Of a DNA stretch of 64,000 nucleotides, positions 25,158 to 34,404 are shown in pieces. Position 1 is the first letter of the stretch; the number at the start of each line of letters is the position of its first letter. The position numbers and the translations under genes were made by a program. Below the pieces are notes generated by a model. The model was not told where the DNA came from. It made no database searches and saw only the letters and a program-made list of their open reading frames with translations. This DNA is from Longimicrobium sp. (lineage in GTDB: Bacteria > Gemmatimonadota > Gemmatimonadetes > Longimicrobiales > Longimicrobiaceae): assembly GCF_036388275.1 (NCBI RefSeq), contig NZ_DASVSF010000100.1, positions 186,001-250,000 of the forward strand, read 5' to 3'.

Positions 25158-26108
25158 TCATCCGCCAGACCCCTGCCCGGCCAGGTCGATGGCCCACAGG
25201 CTCTCCTCGCCGGTGATGAACAGCCGCAATCCATCCACCCCGCCGAACGTGCAGTTGGAGCACAAGTGAGGCGTGGGGATCAGCCCCAGCGCCTCCCCCG
25301 CCGCCGAGAACACCTGCACGCCCGCGCCGGACGAGGTCCACACCCGTCCCCGCGCATCCACGGCGAACCCGTCCGGCACCCCGTCTTGGATCACGGCGAA
25401 CGCGCGGCGATTGGAAAGCGTGTAGTCTTCCGCCACGTCGAAGGCGATGATCTCGTGCCGGTCCAGGTCGGAATCCGCCACGTACAGCGTCCTCCCGTCG
25501 GGCGCGAACCCGAGCCCGTTCGGCTGCTCCAGGTCCGCCATCCGCGTCAGCGCGCCCGTCCCGGGTTCGAACCGGTAGACGCTGCGATGGTCCAGCTCCG
25601 GCTCGCCCGGGCAGCCCTGCCGGGGGTTCTGCAATCCGTACGTGGGATCGGTGAACCAGATGGCGCCATCCGCGGCCACGACCGCGTCGTTGGGCGAGTT
25701 CAGCCGGCGTCCCTGGTACTCGCTCACCAGGATCCTGGGCTCGCCGCTCCCGTCGGACGTGCTGACGCAGCGCCGCCCGTGCTCGCAGTGGATCAGCCGG
25801 TTGCCATCCAAGGCATTCCCGTTGATGAACGCGGTCGCATCGATCAGCACGTCCACCGCCCCGTCCGGCCTCCATCCGAACAGCCGCCGCCCTTCGACGT
25901 CGCTCCACACCAGCATGTCGCGCGCGGCCCACCACACCGGCCCCTCGGCCCACAGCGCCTCGCGATAAAGCGACATCAGGCGCGCGCCAGGCGCCAGCAC
26001 CGGCTCGAAACGAGGATCGTACGCGATGGGTGCGTCGACATCCTCCACGGGCGCGGGCGGTCCGGGCTGGCGCACGCGGCAGACAGACTGGGGCTGGACG
26101 GACGGCAT
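25158..26108 (-). CDS. SMP-30/gluconolactonase family protein
   Basis: This six-bladed beta-propeller protein of about 316 residues has the SMP-30 metal-site motifs: EALWAEGPVWWAARDMLVW (with the metal Glu), RLNSPNDAVVAADGAIWFTD (Asn), and FAPDGRTLYVADSDLDRHEI (Asp). Members hydrolyse gluconolactone or related sugar lactones. An in-frame ATG at 26108 is taken, but the conserved part begins about 25 residues later (DAPIAYDPRFEPVL), so the true start may be inside. No signal peptide is evident. Confidence 0.88.
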   Translation of the reverse strand: MPSVQPQSVCRVRQPGPPAPVEDVDAPIAYDPRFEPVLAPGARLMSLYREALWAEGPVWWAARDMLVWSDVEGRRLFGWRPDGAVDVLIDATAFINGNALDGNRLIHCEHGRRCVSTSDGSGEPRILVSEYQGRRLNSPNDAVVAADGAIWFTDPTYGLQNPRQGCPGEPELDHRSVYRFEPGTGALTRMADLEQPNGLGFAPDGRTLYVADSDLDRHEIIAFDVAEDYTLSNRRAFAVIQDGVPDGFAVDARGRVWTSSGAGVQVFSAAGEALGLIPTPHLCSNCTFGGVDGLRLFITGEESLWAIDLAGQGSGG

Positions 26109-26302
26109 CGGCTGCTGGCTCTGAAGATCGTGATGGGCGCGTCCGGGCGGATGCAACTTCCGCCCCGGCTCCCCATCAGCCGTGAGATCATCGATACTCT
26201 CGGACGGAGTGCAGCGCGAGCCCCGGCGGGTCTGGCCCCTACGAGTACGCGATGTATCTTCCCCCCGGATGCCTTTTCCCGGACCGCCAACGGATTGAGC
26301 CG

Positions 26303-27664
26303 ATGCCCGCGACCGATTTTCTGCAGCGTAACCGCGAACAGCACCTGGACGAGCTGAAGGACTGGCTCCGCATTCCCAGCGTCAGCGCCAAGAGCGAGCA
26401 CAAGGCCGACACCGCGCAGGCCGCGGACTGGCTGGCGGACCGCATGCGCGAGGCGGGGCTGCAGACGGTGGAGGTGATTCCCACCGCGGGGCACCCCGTC
26501 GTCCTGGGCGAGTGGCGCGGCGCACCGGAAGGCGCGCCCACGCTGCTGATCTACGGGCACTACGACGTGCAGCCGCCCGAGCCGCTGGACGAGTGGACCA
26601 CCGCCCCGTTCGAGCCCGAGGTGCGCGACGGCAACCTGTACGCGCGCGGCTCCGTGGACGACAAGGGCCAGGTGTACCTTCACGTGAAGGCCGTGCACGC
26701 CATGCTCGCCGACGGCGGCACCCTGCCCGTGAACGTGGTGTTCTGCGTGGAGGGCGAGGAAGAGATCGGCTCGCCCAACCTGGCCGGCTTCCTCAAGGCC
26801 AACGTGCAGCGGCTGGCCTGCGACGCGGTGGTGATTTCCGACACCACGATGTTCGCGCCGGGCCTCCCCAGCATCACCACGGGGCTGCGCGGGCTGGCGT
26901 ACATGGAGATCCGCGTGCAGGGCCCGTCTACGGACCTGCACTCCGGCGCGTACGGCGGCGCGGTGGTGAACCCCGCCAACGTGCTGGCGCGCATCATCTC
27001 GCAGCTTCACGACGAGCGCGGCCGGGTGAACATCCCCGGCTTCTACGACCGTGTCCGCGAGCTGACGGCCGAGCAGCGCGAGGCCATCGCCGCCCTGCCC
27101 TTCGAGGAAGAGAACCTGCGCAAGGAAGTGGGCGCCCCCAAGCTGGGCGGCGAGGCCGGCTTCGGGCCGCTGGAGCGCATCTGGGCGCGGCCCACATTGG
27201 ACGTCAACGGCATGCTTTCCGGCTACACCGGCGAGGGCGCCAAGACGGTGCTCCCCGCACGCGCCATGGCCAAGGTGTCCATGCGCCTGGTGCCCGACCA
27301 GGACTTCCACGAGGTGGAGCGCCTGTTCATCGACCACGTCAATTCCCTGGCGCCCGAGGGCGTGACGGTGGAAGTGGTGGCGCTGCACGGCGGCCAGCCC
27401 TGGCTGGCCGAGGGCGGCGGGCCGGTGTTCGACGCGGCCGCGCGCGCGCTGGAGCAGGCGTGGGGGCGCAAGCCGGTCTTCATCCGCGAGGGCGGCTCCA
27501 TCCCCATCGTGCAGGCATTCCAGGAGACGCTGGGCGCGCCGGTGCTGATGATCGGTTTCGGGCTGCCGGGCGAGAACGCGCACGCGCCCAACGAGTGGAT
27601 GTCCGTCGAGAACTTCCAGAAGGGCGCCGAGGCCGTCGCGCTGATGTACGAGGAATTGCGGTGA
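26303..27664 (+). CDS. M20-family dipeptidase
   Basis: This 453-residue di-zinc peptidase has LDELKDWLRIPSVSAKSEHK, the first metal site LLIYGHYDVQPPEPLDEW, RGSVDDKGQVYLHVKAV, the catalytic Glu pair in CVEGEEEIGSPNLAGFL, ISDTTMFAPGLPSITTGLRG, DLHSGAYGGAVVNPANVL in the dimer domain, and the late LMIGFGLPGENAHAPNEWM. It belongs to the ArgE/DapE-like dipeptidase group. The ATG at 26303 fits the family start. Its TGA overlaps a GTG that starts the next peptidase, so the two are coupled. Confidence 0.94.
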   Translation: MPATDFLQRNREQHLDELKDWLRIPSVSAKSEHKADTAQAADWLADRMREAGLQTVEVIPTAGHPVVLGEWRGAPEGAPTLLIYGHYDVQPPEPLDEWTTAPFEPEVRDGNLYARGSVDDKGQVYLHVKAVHAMLADGGTLPVNVVFCVEGEEEIGSPNLAGFLKANVQRLACDAVVISDTTMFAPGLPSITTGLRGLAYMEIRVQGPSTDLHSGAYGGAVVNPANVLARIISQLHDERGRVNIPGFYDRVRELTAEQREAIAALPFEEENLRKEVGAPKLGGEAGFGPLERIWARPTLDVNGMLSGYTGEGAKTVLPARAMAKVSMRLVPDQDFHEVERLFIDHVNSLAPEGVTVEVVALHGGQPWLAEGGGPVFDAAARALEQAWGRKPVFIREGGSIPIVQAFQETLGAPVLMIGFGLPGENAHAPNEWMSVENFQKGAEAVALMYEELR

Positions 27665-29268
27665 ACGCTGCCGGCGAGGCGGAAGCGCGGGCATTCGTCG
27701 ACGACCTGCAGGCGCGCGCCGCGCCCTTGCAGACCGAGGCGAACCTGGCTTGGTGGGAGGCGGCTACGGGCGGCGGCGACGCGGCGCTGGAGCGCTCGGC
27801 CCGCGCGCGGTCGGAGTACCGGGCGCTGTTTTCCGATCCCGCCGGCGCCGCGCGGGTGCGCGCGTGGCTCGCGTCGGGCGAGGTGCGCGAGCCGCTGCTT
27901 CGTCGGCAGCTGCAGCTGCTGGACTACGAGTTCACCCCCAACCAGCTGCCGCGCGACACCATCGACGACCTGGTGGCGCGCACGGCCGAGCTGGAGCGCA
28001 CCTTTTACGGCTTTCGCGCGGAGATCGGCGGCGAGCGGGTGACCAACAACCACATCGTCGACATCCTGGAAAAGGAGAACGACTCCGCGGTGCGCCGCCA
28101 GGCGTGGAGCGCCAGCAAGCAGGTGGGCGCGCGCGTGGCCGATCCCCTGCGCGAGCTGGTGCGCCGCCGCAACGCCGCGGCGCGCTCGCTGGGGCTCGCC
28201 GACGCGTACGTGATGGACCTGCAGGTGCAGGAGATTTCCGAGACGCGGCTGTTCGCGCTGATGGACGAGTTCCGTGCGCTGACCGACGAGCCGTTCCGGG
28301 CGCTGCGCGCGGAACAGGACCGGGAGATGGCCGCGCGGTTCGGCGTTGAGGTAGACGAGCTGCGGCCGTGGCACTGGGAAGATCCGTTCGGGCAGGAGGC
28401 GCCGGCCGCGCGCGGGTTGAACCTGGATGCCTGGTTCTCGGGCCGCGACGCCGTGGAGGTCGCGGCGGGCTTCTTTTCCGGGATCGGGCTGCCGGTGGAC
28501 GGGGTTCTCGCGCGCAGCGACCTGTACGAGCGCGAGGGCAAGGACCAGCACGCCTTCTGCCAGGACATCGACCGGCAGGGCGACGTGCGCATCCTGTGCA
28601 ACCTGCGCGCGAACGAAAAGTGGATGGGCACGCTGCTGCACGAGCTGGGGCACGCCGTCTACGATTGCGGCGTCCCCCGCTCACTGCCGTACGTGCTGCG
28701 CCAGCCCGCGCACATCCTGTCTACCGAGAGCGTGGCGATGTACTTCGGCCGGCTGACGCGCGAGCCTGCGTGGCTGCACGAGGTGATGGGCGCCAACGTG
28801 TCCGCCGCCGAGGCCGCGGAAATCCGCCGCCAGCTGCGCGCGGGAATGCTGGTGGCGGCGCGATGGATGCTGGTGATGGTGTACTTCGAGCGCGAGCTGT
28901 ACCGCGATCCCGACCGGCCGGACCTGAACGCGGTCTGGTGGGATCTGGTAGAACGCATCCAGGGCGTCAGACACCCCGAGGCGCGGCCGGACGGAACGGA
29001 GTGGGCAAGCAAGATCCACCTGTCGCTTTCGCCCGTGTACTATCACAACTACCTGCTGGGCGAGATGATGGCCTCGCAGGTGTCCGCCGCCATCCGGCGC
29101 GAGACGGGCCTTCCGCCGAACCGCAGCATCGCGGGCGAGCTGCGCGTGGGAGCCTTCTTCCGCGACCGCATCTTTGCCCCCGGAGCCACGGTGGATTGGA
29201 ACGGGTTGCTCCTCCACGCCACGGGGGAGGAGCTTTCTCCGCGGCACTTCGTACAGCAGTTCGTCTGA
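27661..29268 (+). CDS. zinc metallopeptidase, M2/M3-like
   Basis: This 535-residue gluzincin begins at a GTG overlapping the dipeptidase stop. The mostly helical sequence contains the HExxH site, LLHELGHAVYD with H327, E328 and H331, and a downstream STESVAMYFGRLTREP that can supply the third zinc ligand Glu. WHWEDPFGQEAPAARGLNLD and SPVYYHNYLLGEMMASQV are also typical of angiotensin-converting-enzyme-like (M2) and oligoendopeptidase (M3) enzymes. No signal peptide, so probably cytoplasmic oligopeptide turnover together with the dipeptidase. Confidence 0.87.
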   Translation: MNAAGEAEARAFVDDLQARAAPLQTEANLAWWEAATGGGDAALERSARARSEYRALFSDPAGAARVRAWLASGEVREPLLRRQLQLLDYEFTPNQLPRDTIDDLVARTAELERTFYGFRAEIGGERVTNNHIVDILEKENDSAVRRQAWSASKQVGARVADPLRELVRRRNAAARSLGLADAYVMDLQVQEISETRLFALMDEFRALTDEPFRALRAEQDREMAARFGVEVDELRPWHWEDPFGQEAPAARGLNLDAWFSGRDAVEVAAGFFSGIGLPVDGVLARSDLYEREGKDQHAFCQDIDRQGDVRILCNLRANEKWMGTLLHELGHAVYDCGVPRSLPYVLRQPAHILSTESVAMYFGRLTREPAWLHEVMGANVSAAEAAEIRRQLRAGMLVAARWMLVMVYFERELYRDPDRPDLNAVWWDLVERIQGVRHPEARPDGTEWASKIHLSLSPVYYHNYLLGEMMASQVSAAIRRETGLPPNRSIAGELRVGAFFRDRIFAPGATVDWNGLLLHATGEELSPRHFVQQFV

Positions 29269-29286
29269 ATTCAGTGGGCGTGCCGC

Positions 29287-29571
29287 ATGAGCATCGACGC
29301 GTTGCGCACCTTCCTCGCTTGGGCTTCGGTGTATGCGGCGTTCGCCGTCTTCTTCGGCTATTCCGGGTACGGCCTGTACCTGAATTTGAAGGTCGGAGAG
29401 TACGTGCGGGGTTGGGTGCCGCCGAAGTCGGAGCGGTGGAACCCGGAGCACTACGCGCCAGGCGTCGAACCGTGGCTCGCCCGCTTGCGACGGTGGGAAC
29501 GGTGGAGAATCGCGGTCTGGCTGGGATGCCCCATCGGTGGCAATCTGCTGTACTGGCTGCTGACCTCATAA
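29287..29571 (+). CDS. 94-residue membrane protein
   Basis: Starts MSIDALRTFLAWASVYAAFA and continues with a long N-terminal hydrophobic helix, a soluble middle (VPPKSERWNPEHYAPGVEPW) and a second hydrophobic segment near the end (IAVWLGCPIGGNLLYWLL). Nothing identifies its role. It begins 18 bases after the peptidase stop and is followed by a terminator, so it probably ends that transcript. Confidence 0.65.
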   Translation: MSIDALRTFLAWASVYAAFAVFFGYSGYGLYLNLKVGEYVRGWVPPKSERWNPEHYAPGVEPWLARLRRWERWRIAVWLGCPIGGNLLYWLLTS

Positions 29572-29577
29572 AGACAG

Positions 29578-29605
29578 TCGGGCGCATCCAAGCGGATGCG
29601 CCCGA
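29578..29605. terminator. 12-bp hairpin between convergent genes
   Basis: TCGGGCGCATCC pairs perfectly with its complement around AAGC. It is placed between the membrane-protein gene ending at 29571 and the HepT-like gene ending at 29613 on the opposite strand. Confidence 0.8.
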
Positions 29606-29612
29606 TCGTGCT

Positions 29613-29966
29613 TCAGGAAAATTCTTCGGGACTCTCGGCCAGAATCATCCCGATCTGCCGTCTCAGGTCGGGGACAGCACTCGTTACGAGATCCCACACC
29701 ACGTCGTAGTCCACAGCAAAGTAGTGCACGATCAGGCGGTCCGCCGTCTCTGCCCATCGCTGCCATCGAACTTCGGGATGAGACATCCGGAAAGGCTCGG
29801 GTACTTCCTTGCACATGGCGCCGATGACCTCCAGGCTCCATGCGAAGGCGCGCGTCCGGGTGGCGTCACCGACGAATTGCTCGCGCGGCAAGCCGCGGCC
29901 CTGATGCACGAGGAAATCGGCCTCATCCAGAATGTGCCGCAGGTACACGTGCGGGGAGAATCCCAT
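29613..29966 (-). CDS. HepT-like (DUF86) protein with altered active-site motif
   Basis: This 117-residue helical protein resembles HepT toxins: VYLRHILDEADFLVHQGRG, TRAFAWSLEVIGAMCKEVP, and the family-like end RLIVHYFAVDYDVVWDLVTS. In active HepT the RNase motif is R-x4-H-x-Y immediately before F-x-V-D. Here the segment reads ADRLIVHYFAVD, so the first Arg is Ala and the His sits one position late. It may be inactive or use another role. No MntA-type nucleotidyltransferase partner is visible next to it. A GGAAG site precedes the ATG. Confidence 0.75.
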   Translation of the reverse strand: MGFSPHVYLRHILDEADFLVHQGRGLPREQFVGDATRTRAFAWSLEVIGAMCKEVPEPFRMSHPEVRWQRWAETADRLIVHYFAVDYDVVWDLVTSAVPDLRRQIGMILAESPEEFS

Positions 29967-30023
29967 CTGCTTCCGAGTCGTCGCAGGTTTACCATCAACC
30001 GTGCCAATGTAATTGGACGCGCG

Positions 30024-30158
30024 TTACACCGCAAAGGGTTTTGAGGCCGCCGGAGCGGGAGCTCTCGTGCAGAGGTAGATGTCGTCCGCAGCGGGCGCCA
30101 GGCCCATGGGGACTGCGTCCTCCGGTGAGACCAGGTCCCGCGACAGGAGGCGCGTCAT
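30024..30158 (-). CDS. possible 44-residue peptide coupled to psd
   Basis: An ATG overlapping the psd stop (ATGA) opens a 44-residue frame, MTRLLSRDLVSPEDAVPMGL onward. No motif, no hydrophobic helix. The overlap is the only support; it could equally be chance. Confidence 0.25.
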   Translation of the reverse strand: MTRLLSRDLVSPEDAVPMGLAPAADDIYLCTRAPAPAASKPFAV

Positions 30159-31066
30159 CGCGCGGTGCCGATCGACATCCCCAGGCGCACGGGCTGGTCC
30201 ACCACCAGCGAGGGGAGCAGTTCCACGCGGCCGGGCTCGAAGACCAGGACCACGGTGGAGCCCAGGTGAAAGGTCATCACCTCGTCGCCGCGGTTCACGC
30301 GGACGGGCGGGTCGTAGGTTCGCGCGGCGGATCGGAGGCCCCGGCGGTTGGTCACCCAGGCGTTCTCGCCCGGTGGCGCGTTCCAGGCGCGGTCGAACGC
30401 CGCGCTGATGCGGCCCACGTTGTAGGCGCCCACCGCCACGACGGCAACGCGCCCCATCGGCCCGTCCACGTGGCACATCAGCCGCTCGTTGCGCGCGAAC
30501 AGGTCCTGCGTGTGCGCCACCGACGGCGCGTTCACCGGCAGCAGCCACCCGGGAACGTGCCGCGCCTCGCGGATCTCCCCGCCGACCGGCGCGTGGATGC
30601 GGTGGTAGTCCTTGGGGGAGAGATAGAGAGTAATGAACGAACCGCCCTCGTACCGCGCCGCGGCGGCCTCATCCTCCAGCAGCTGCGCCACCTCATACAG
30701 CCGCCCCTTGGCCTGGATCAGCCGCCCCTCGCGCACGGTGCCCAGCTGCCCCACGGCTCCGTCGACCGGGCTGGCGACCACGGACGGGTCCGACGGCCAG
30801 GTGCGCGCGCCCGCCGCCAGCCTGCGCGTGAAGAAGCGGTTGAGCGTGGGATACGCCTCCAGCGGCAGCTCCGCCTCGGCCACGTCGGCACCGACGGCCC
30901 GCGCGAAGGCGCCGAGGACGGCGGGACGCATGCGCGCGGGAATGGGCGCGTCCGCCAGCCGGCCGAAGCCGCGGCTGAGCGCCCCCTGCGGCAGGCGCTT
31001 CAGCAGCGACAGCGCGGCGCGCCAGCGAAGGGTGGGAAGCTCGGGCGATTCGTGGGATCGATGCAT
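30155..31066 (-). CDS. psd: phosphatidylserine decarboxylase proenzyme
   Basis: Makes phosphatidylethanolamine at the membrane and self-cleaves to form a pyruvoyl cofactor. The product of about 303 residues has EAYPTLNRFFTRRLAAGAR, VASPVDGAVGQLG, LYLSPKDYHRIHAPVGGEI, and the cleavage region MTFHLGSTVVLVFEPG, in which LGST contains the Gly-Ser cleavage site. The start could be the ATG at 31066 or the earlier ATG at 31108; neither has a clear ribosome site. It is transcribed away from the M16 peptidase gene at 31193. Confidence 0.94.
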   Translation of the reverse strand: MHRSHESPELPTLRWRAALSLLKRLPQGALSRGFGRLADAPIPARMRPAVLGAFARAVGADVAEAELPLEAYPTLNRFFTRRLAAGARTWPSDPSVVASPVDGAVGQLGTVREGRLIQAKGRLYEVAQLLEDEAAAARYEGGSFITLYLSPKDYHRIHAPVGGEIREARHVPGWLLPVNAPSVAHTQDLFARNERLMCHVDGPMGRVAVVAVGAYNVGRISAAFDRAWNAPPGENAWVTNRRGLRSAARTYDPPVRVNRGDEVMTFHLGSTVVLVFEPGRVELLPSLVVDQPVRLGMSIGTAR

Positions 31067-31192
31067 TCCGGCGGCGGTGCCGGCCTGCGCCCCGGTGACG
31101 GAGCGCATCGGCCGCTGTGGTGTTAGATTGGGCGCGTCCCGGCGCTCGGGACCACGTGGACGAAAACGCGCATCATCAAGAACGGCAACGGC

Positions 31193-32509
31193 TTGAGTAC
31201 CCTCATCTCATCCACCATCCGAATCCCCAGCACCACCCGCGTGCTGGCGAACGGCCTGCGCGTGGTGGCGCACGAAGACCCGTCGGCGCCCATCGTTACG
31301 GTGCACCTTATGTTCCGGGCCGGCTCGCGCGACGAGCGGCCGGGGCGCACCGGGCTGGCGCACCTGCTGGAGCACCTGATGTTCGAGGGCTCGCAGCACG
31401 CGCCCAAGGGGCACTTCGACGACGCCCTGGAGCGCGTGGGCGGCAGCAACAACGGCAGCACCTGGCTGGACCGCACCAACTACTACGAGACGGTGCCCAC
31501 GCACGCCGTGGAGCTGCCGCTGTGGCTGGAGCGCGACCGCATGGCGTTCTTCCTCCCCATGCTCACCGGCGAGGTGCTGGAGCTGCAGCGCGGCGTGGTG
31601 ATGAACGAGCGGCGCCAGGTGATCGAGAACCGCCCGTACGGAATGGCCGACGAGCAGCTACATGAGCTGCTCTTTCCCGCGGACCACCCGTACTCGTGGC
31701 CCACCATCGGCTACATGCGCGACCTGGAGCAGATTACGCTCGAGGACGCCCGGGCATTCTACCAGACCTACTACACCCCCGGCAACGCGGTGCTCGTCTT
31801 CGCCGGCGACATCGAGGCGGGGCGCGCCTTCGAGCTCGCCGAGCGCTACTTCGGCGACCTTCCCGCCGGCCCCGCGCTCCCGCCGCCGCCCGTGCCCGTG
31901 ATGCCGCCCCCGCCCAACGGGGCGCGTCGGGTGATGGAGGACGACGTCTCCTTTCCGCGCATCATGCAGGCCTTCGCCGTGCCAGCGTACGGCACGCCCG
32001 ACTGGATTGCGCTCGACGTGCTGGCCTACCTGCTGGCGGATGGAGACAGCAGCCGCCTGCAGCGGGCGCTGGTGCGCGACGGGCGCCTGGCGCAGGACGT
32101 GGATTCGTACCTGTATCCCACCGCGCTCTGCGGGGTGTTCGGGTTCGTCAGCACGGCGCGGTCGGAGGTGGAACCCGAGGCGCTGGAGCACGCCATCCGC
32201 CAGGTGGTGGACGAGGTGATCGCGAACGGGGTGACGGACGAGGAATTGACCGGCGCCGTCCGCCGCGTGCGCCGCGACCAGGTGTCGGAGCTGGCGACGG
32301 TGGAGGAACGCGCCGACGCCCTGGCCTACGCCGCGACGGTGCTGGGCGACGCGGACGCTGTTCACACGGTGCTGGACGGCTATGCCGAGGTCACGACGGA
32401 CGACCTGCGCCGCGTGGCCGCCGAGTACCTGGTGCCGGAACGCGGTGCGACACTGGTGGTGGTCCCCCGCCCCGGCCAGGAGGATGACGAGGAGGACGAT
32501 GATGAGTGA
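31193..32509 (+). CDS. M16 zinc peptidase, catalytic subunit type
   Basis: This 438-residue M16 protein starts at a TTG (no ATG is available before the conserved LANGLRVVAHEDPSAP). It has the inverted zinc motif GLAHLLEHLMFEG (H57, E60, H61) and the distal Glu in ELQRGVVMNERRQ. The ending is acidic (DDEEDDDE). It corresponds to the active half of a two-subunit PQQ-peptidase-like pair. The following gene starts inside its last codons. Confidence 0.93.
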   Translation: MSTLISSTIRIPSTTRVLANGLRVVAHEDPSAPIVTVHLMFRAGSRDERPGRTGLAHLLEHLMFEGSQHAPKGHFDDALERVGGSNNGSTWLDRTNYYETVPTHAVELPLWLERDRMAFFLPMLTGEVLELQRGVVMNERRQVIENRPYGMADEQLHELLFPADHPYSWPTIGYMRDLEQITLEDARAFYQTYYTPGNAVLVFAGDIEAGRAFELAERYFGDLPAGPALPPPPVPVMPPPPNGARRVMEDDVSFPRIMQAFAVPAYGTPDWIALDVLAYLLADGDSSRLQRALVRDGRLAQDVDSYLYPTALCGVFGFVSTARSEVEPEALEHAIRQVVDEVIANGVTDEELTGAVRRVRRDQVSELATVEERADALAYAATVLGDADAVHTVLDGYAEVTTDDLRRVAAEYLVPERGATLVVVPRPGQEDDEEDDDE

Positions 32510-33830
32510 GACGCGCACGATCGCCGTCCTTCCGCCGCCGGTCCCCGGCGCGCCACCCCGCACCCGCGCCCCGCGCCCGGAGCGCTGGACGATGGACAAC
32601 GGGCTGCAGGTGATCGCCCTGCCGCGATCCACCGTGCCGCAGGTGGTGCTGCGCATGGCGTTCGCCGCCGGCTCCGCCGCCGATCCCGCCGAGTTCCCCG
32701 GCACCGCCTCGCTGACGGGCGGCCTGCTGACGGAGGGGACGGAGACGATGACGGCCGACGAGCTGAACGCGCGGCTCGACGGCCTGGGCGCGTCCGTCCA
32801 CGCCAGCGTCGGCCACGACTTCGCCGAGGTGGAGGCCGTCTTCCTGTCGGAGACGCTGGCGGAAGGCATCGCGCTGATGGCCGAGGTCGCCATCCGCCCG
32901 ACGTTCCCCGAGCGCGAGGTGGAGCGCATCCGCGCCGAGTCGCTCGACGCCATCCTGTCGCGCCTGGACGAGCCCGCCAACGTAGCCGAAGACCGCTCGG
33001 CCCTGGAGGTGTTCGGCCCGGCGCACCCGTACGGCCACCCGCCGTTCGGCACGGCGGAGGGCATCCGCACCGTCCCGCGCGACGCGCTGGTGGCCTTTCA
33101 CGCCGCGCACTACCGCCCCCGCGGCGCGTTCCTGGTCGCCTCGGGCGACTTCGACACCGCCGAGCTGCGCGCGCTGCTCGACGAGGCGTTCGCGGGATGG
33201 ACGGGCGAGCCGCCCTCGATCGGATACGGGGCGGACGCCGACGCGGCCGTAGCGGCCGGCCGTCTGGTGGTGGTGCCGTGGGAAGACGCCGCACAGTCCG
33301 AAATCCGCATCGCGGGGCTGGGGCTGGACCGCCTGTCGCCGGACTGGTTCGCGGGGTCCGTGGCCAACTACGTCCTGGGCGGGTCCACCATTACGGGCCG
33401 GCTGGGGTCCAACCTGCGCGAAGACAAGGGATGGACGTACGGCGCGCGTTCGTACTTCCTTCCCGGGCTGGCGCTGGGCGGCTGGGTGGCGGAGACGGCG
33501 GTGGACGTGGAGGTGACGGCCGCCGCGGTGCAGGAGATGTTGAGCGAGATGCGGCGGCTGGCGGACGAGCGCGTCCCCGACGACGAGCTGCGCCGGGCCA
33601 AGGACGCCATGATCCTGTCGCTTCCGCGCTACTTCGAAACGCCCAGCGGCGTGGCCGGGCGCTTCGTCACCCTGGAAGCGTACAGCCTGCCCCATGATTA
33701 CTGGGACACCTACGCCGACCGCGTGGAGGCGGTGACGGCGGAAGACGTGCAGCGCGTGGCCCGCCAGGTGTTCCACCCCGACCGGGTGGTGCGCGTGGTG
33801 GTCGGGGCGATGCCCGAAGCCGGGGCTTGA
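32502..33830 (+). CDS. M16 peptidase-like, non-catalytic partner
   Basis: This 442-residue M16 homologue lacks HxxEH: the matching place reads FPGTASLTGGLLTEGTE. It keeps the substrate-side Arg/Tyr region LREDKGWTYGARSYF and the fold-typical AHYRPRGAFLVASGDFD. In known M16B enzymes one subunit brings zinc and the other this R/Y pair, so the two genes should form one heterodimer. ATG 32502 is chosen over 32499 because GGAGG lies at better distance; it overlaps the upstream gene by 8 bases. A strong hairpin follows. Confidence 0.92.
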   Translation: MSETRTIAVLPPPVPGAPPRTRAPRPERWTMDNGLQVIALPRSTVPQVVLRMAFAAGSAADPAEFPGTASLTGGLLTEGTETMTADELNARLDGLGASVHASVGHDFAEVEAVFLSETLAEGIALMAEVAIRPTFPEREVERIRAESLDAILSRLDEPANVAEDRSALEVFGPAHPYGHPPFGTAEGIRTVPRDALVAFHAAHYRPRGAFLVASGDFDTAELRALLDEAFAGWTGEPPSIGYGADADAAVAAGRLVVVPWEDAAQSEIRIAGLGLDRLSPDWFAGSVANYVLGGSTITGRLGSNLREDKGWTYGARSYFLPGLALGGWVAETAVDVEVTAAAVQEMLSEMRRLADERVPDDELRRAKDAMILSLPRYFETPSGVAGRFVTLEAYSLPHDYWDTYADRVEAVTAEDVQRVARQVFHPDRVVRVVVGAMPEAGA

Positions 33831-33838
33831 ACGAAAAC

Positions 33839-33877
33839 GTGCCCGGTCCCAGGCGGGCATCGCCTGGGACCGGGCAC
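33839..33877. terminator. 17-bp perfect hairpin terminator
   Basis: GTGCCCGGTCCCAGGCG pairs with its exact complement around GGCAT, between the convergent M16 operon and the gene ending at 33901. Confidence 0.85.
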
Positions 33878-33900
33878 CGTCGGTAGGGCCGCGACCGGGT

Positions 33901-34215
33901 TTAGAACACCGTGTCGTTCCGCTCCGGCCGCCACACCGCGTCGTCGTCGGCCTCGTCGCGGTGCTCGGCGACGGCGGTGGCCAGCACGGGAACGGGCACG
34001 TTCCGCGAGTAGCGCATCATTCCTTCCCAGCCGCACGACGTGCACCAGCGGCGGCCCATGAAGCGCCGGATGGGCGTCAACATGCGATGCCGCAGCAGGA
34101 TGGTTTCGCCACTACAGCGGGGGCATTCGCGGCCGGCGGGCAGCAGGGCCACCAGGAGCGCCAGCGGCGCCAGGAGCATCACCACCCACAGCGCCGTCAT
34201 GAACATCCAGAACAT
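33901..34215 (-). CDS. small membrane protein with zinc-ribbon motif
   Basis: This 104-residue protein begins MFWMFMTALWVVMLLAPLA with a hydrophobic anchor, followed by CPRCSGETILLRHRM and RRWCTSCGWEG, which together give a C-x2-C ... C-x2-C ribbon, and a charged tail. AGGAGG lies just before the ATG at 34215. Role unknown; possibly a membrane-bound zinc-ribbon adaptor. Confidence 0.75.
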   Translation of the reverse strand: MFWMFMTALWVVMLLAPLALLVALLPAGRECPRCSGETILLRHRMLTPIRRFMGRRWCTSCGWEGMMRYSRNVPVPVLATAVAEHRDEADDDAVWRPERNDTVF

Positions 34216-34404
34216 CGGGTCCTCCTGGTTCCTGCATCGGAGCCCTTGGGGCTGCACCGGCCGCCACCGGTACGATCGCCTTTCTGCTCAGGCAACCCGC
34301 GTGCCGCCCGGTAGCCACGTGGACATCCGTTTCACTCGGGACGTTGTGTTGCGATTCGGCACCCACTCCCGCCCCTCAGGTGGGGCTGTTTTCCGACTCC
34401 ACCG

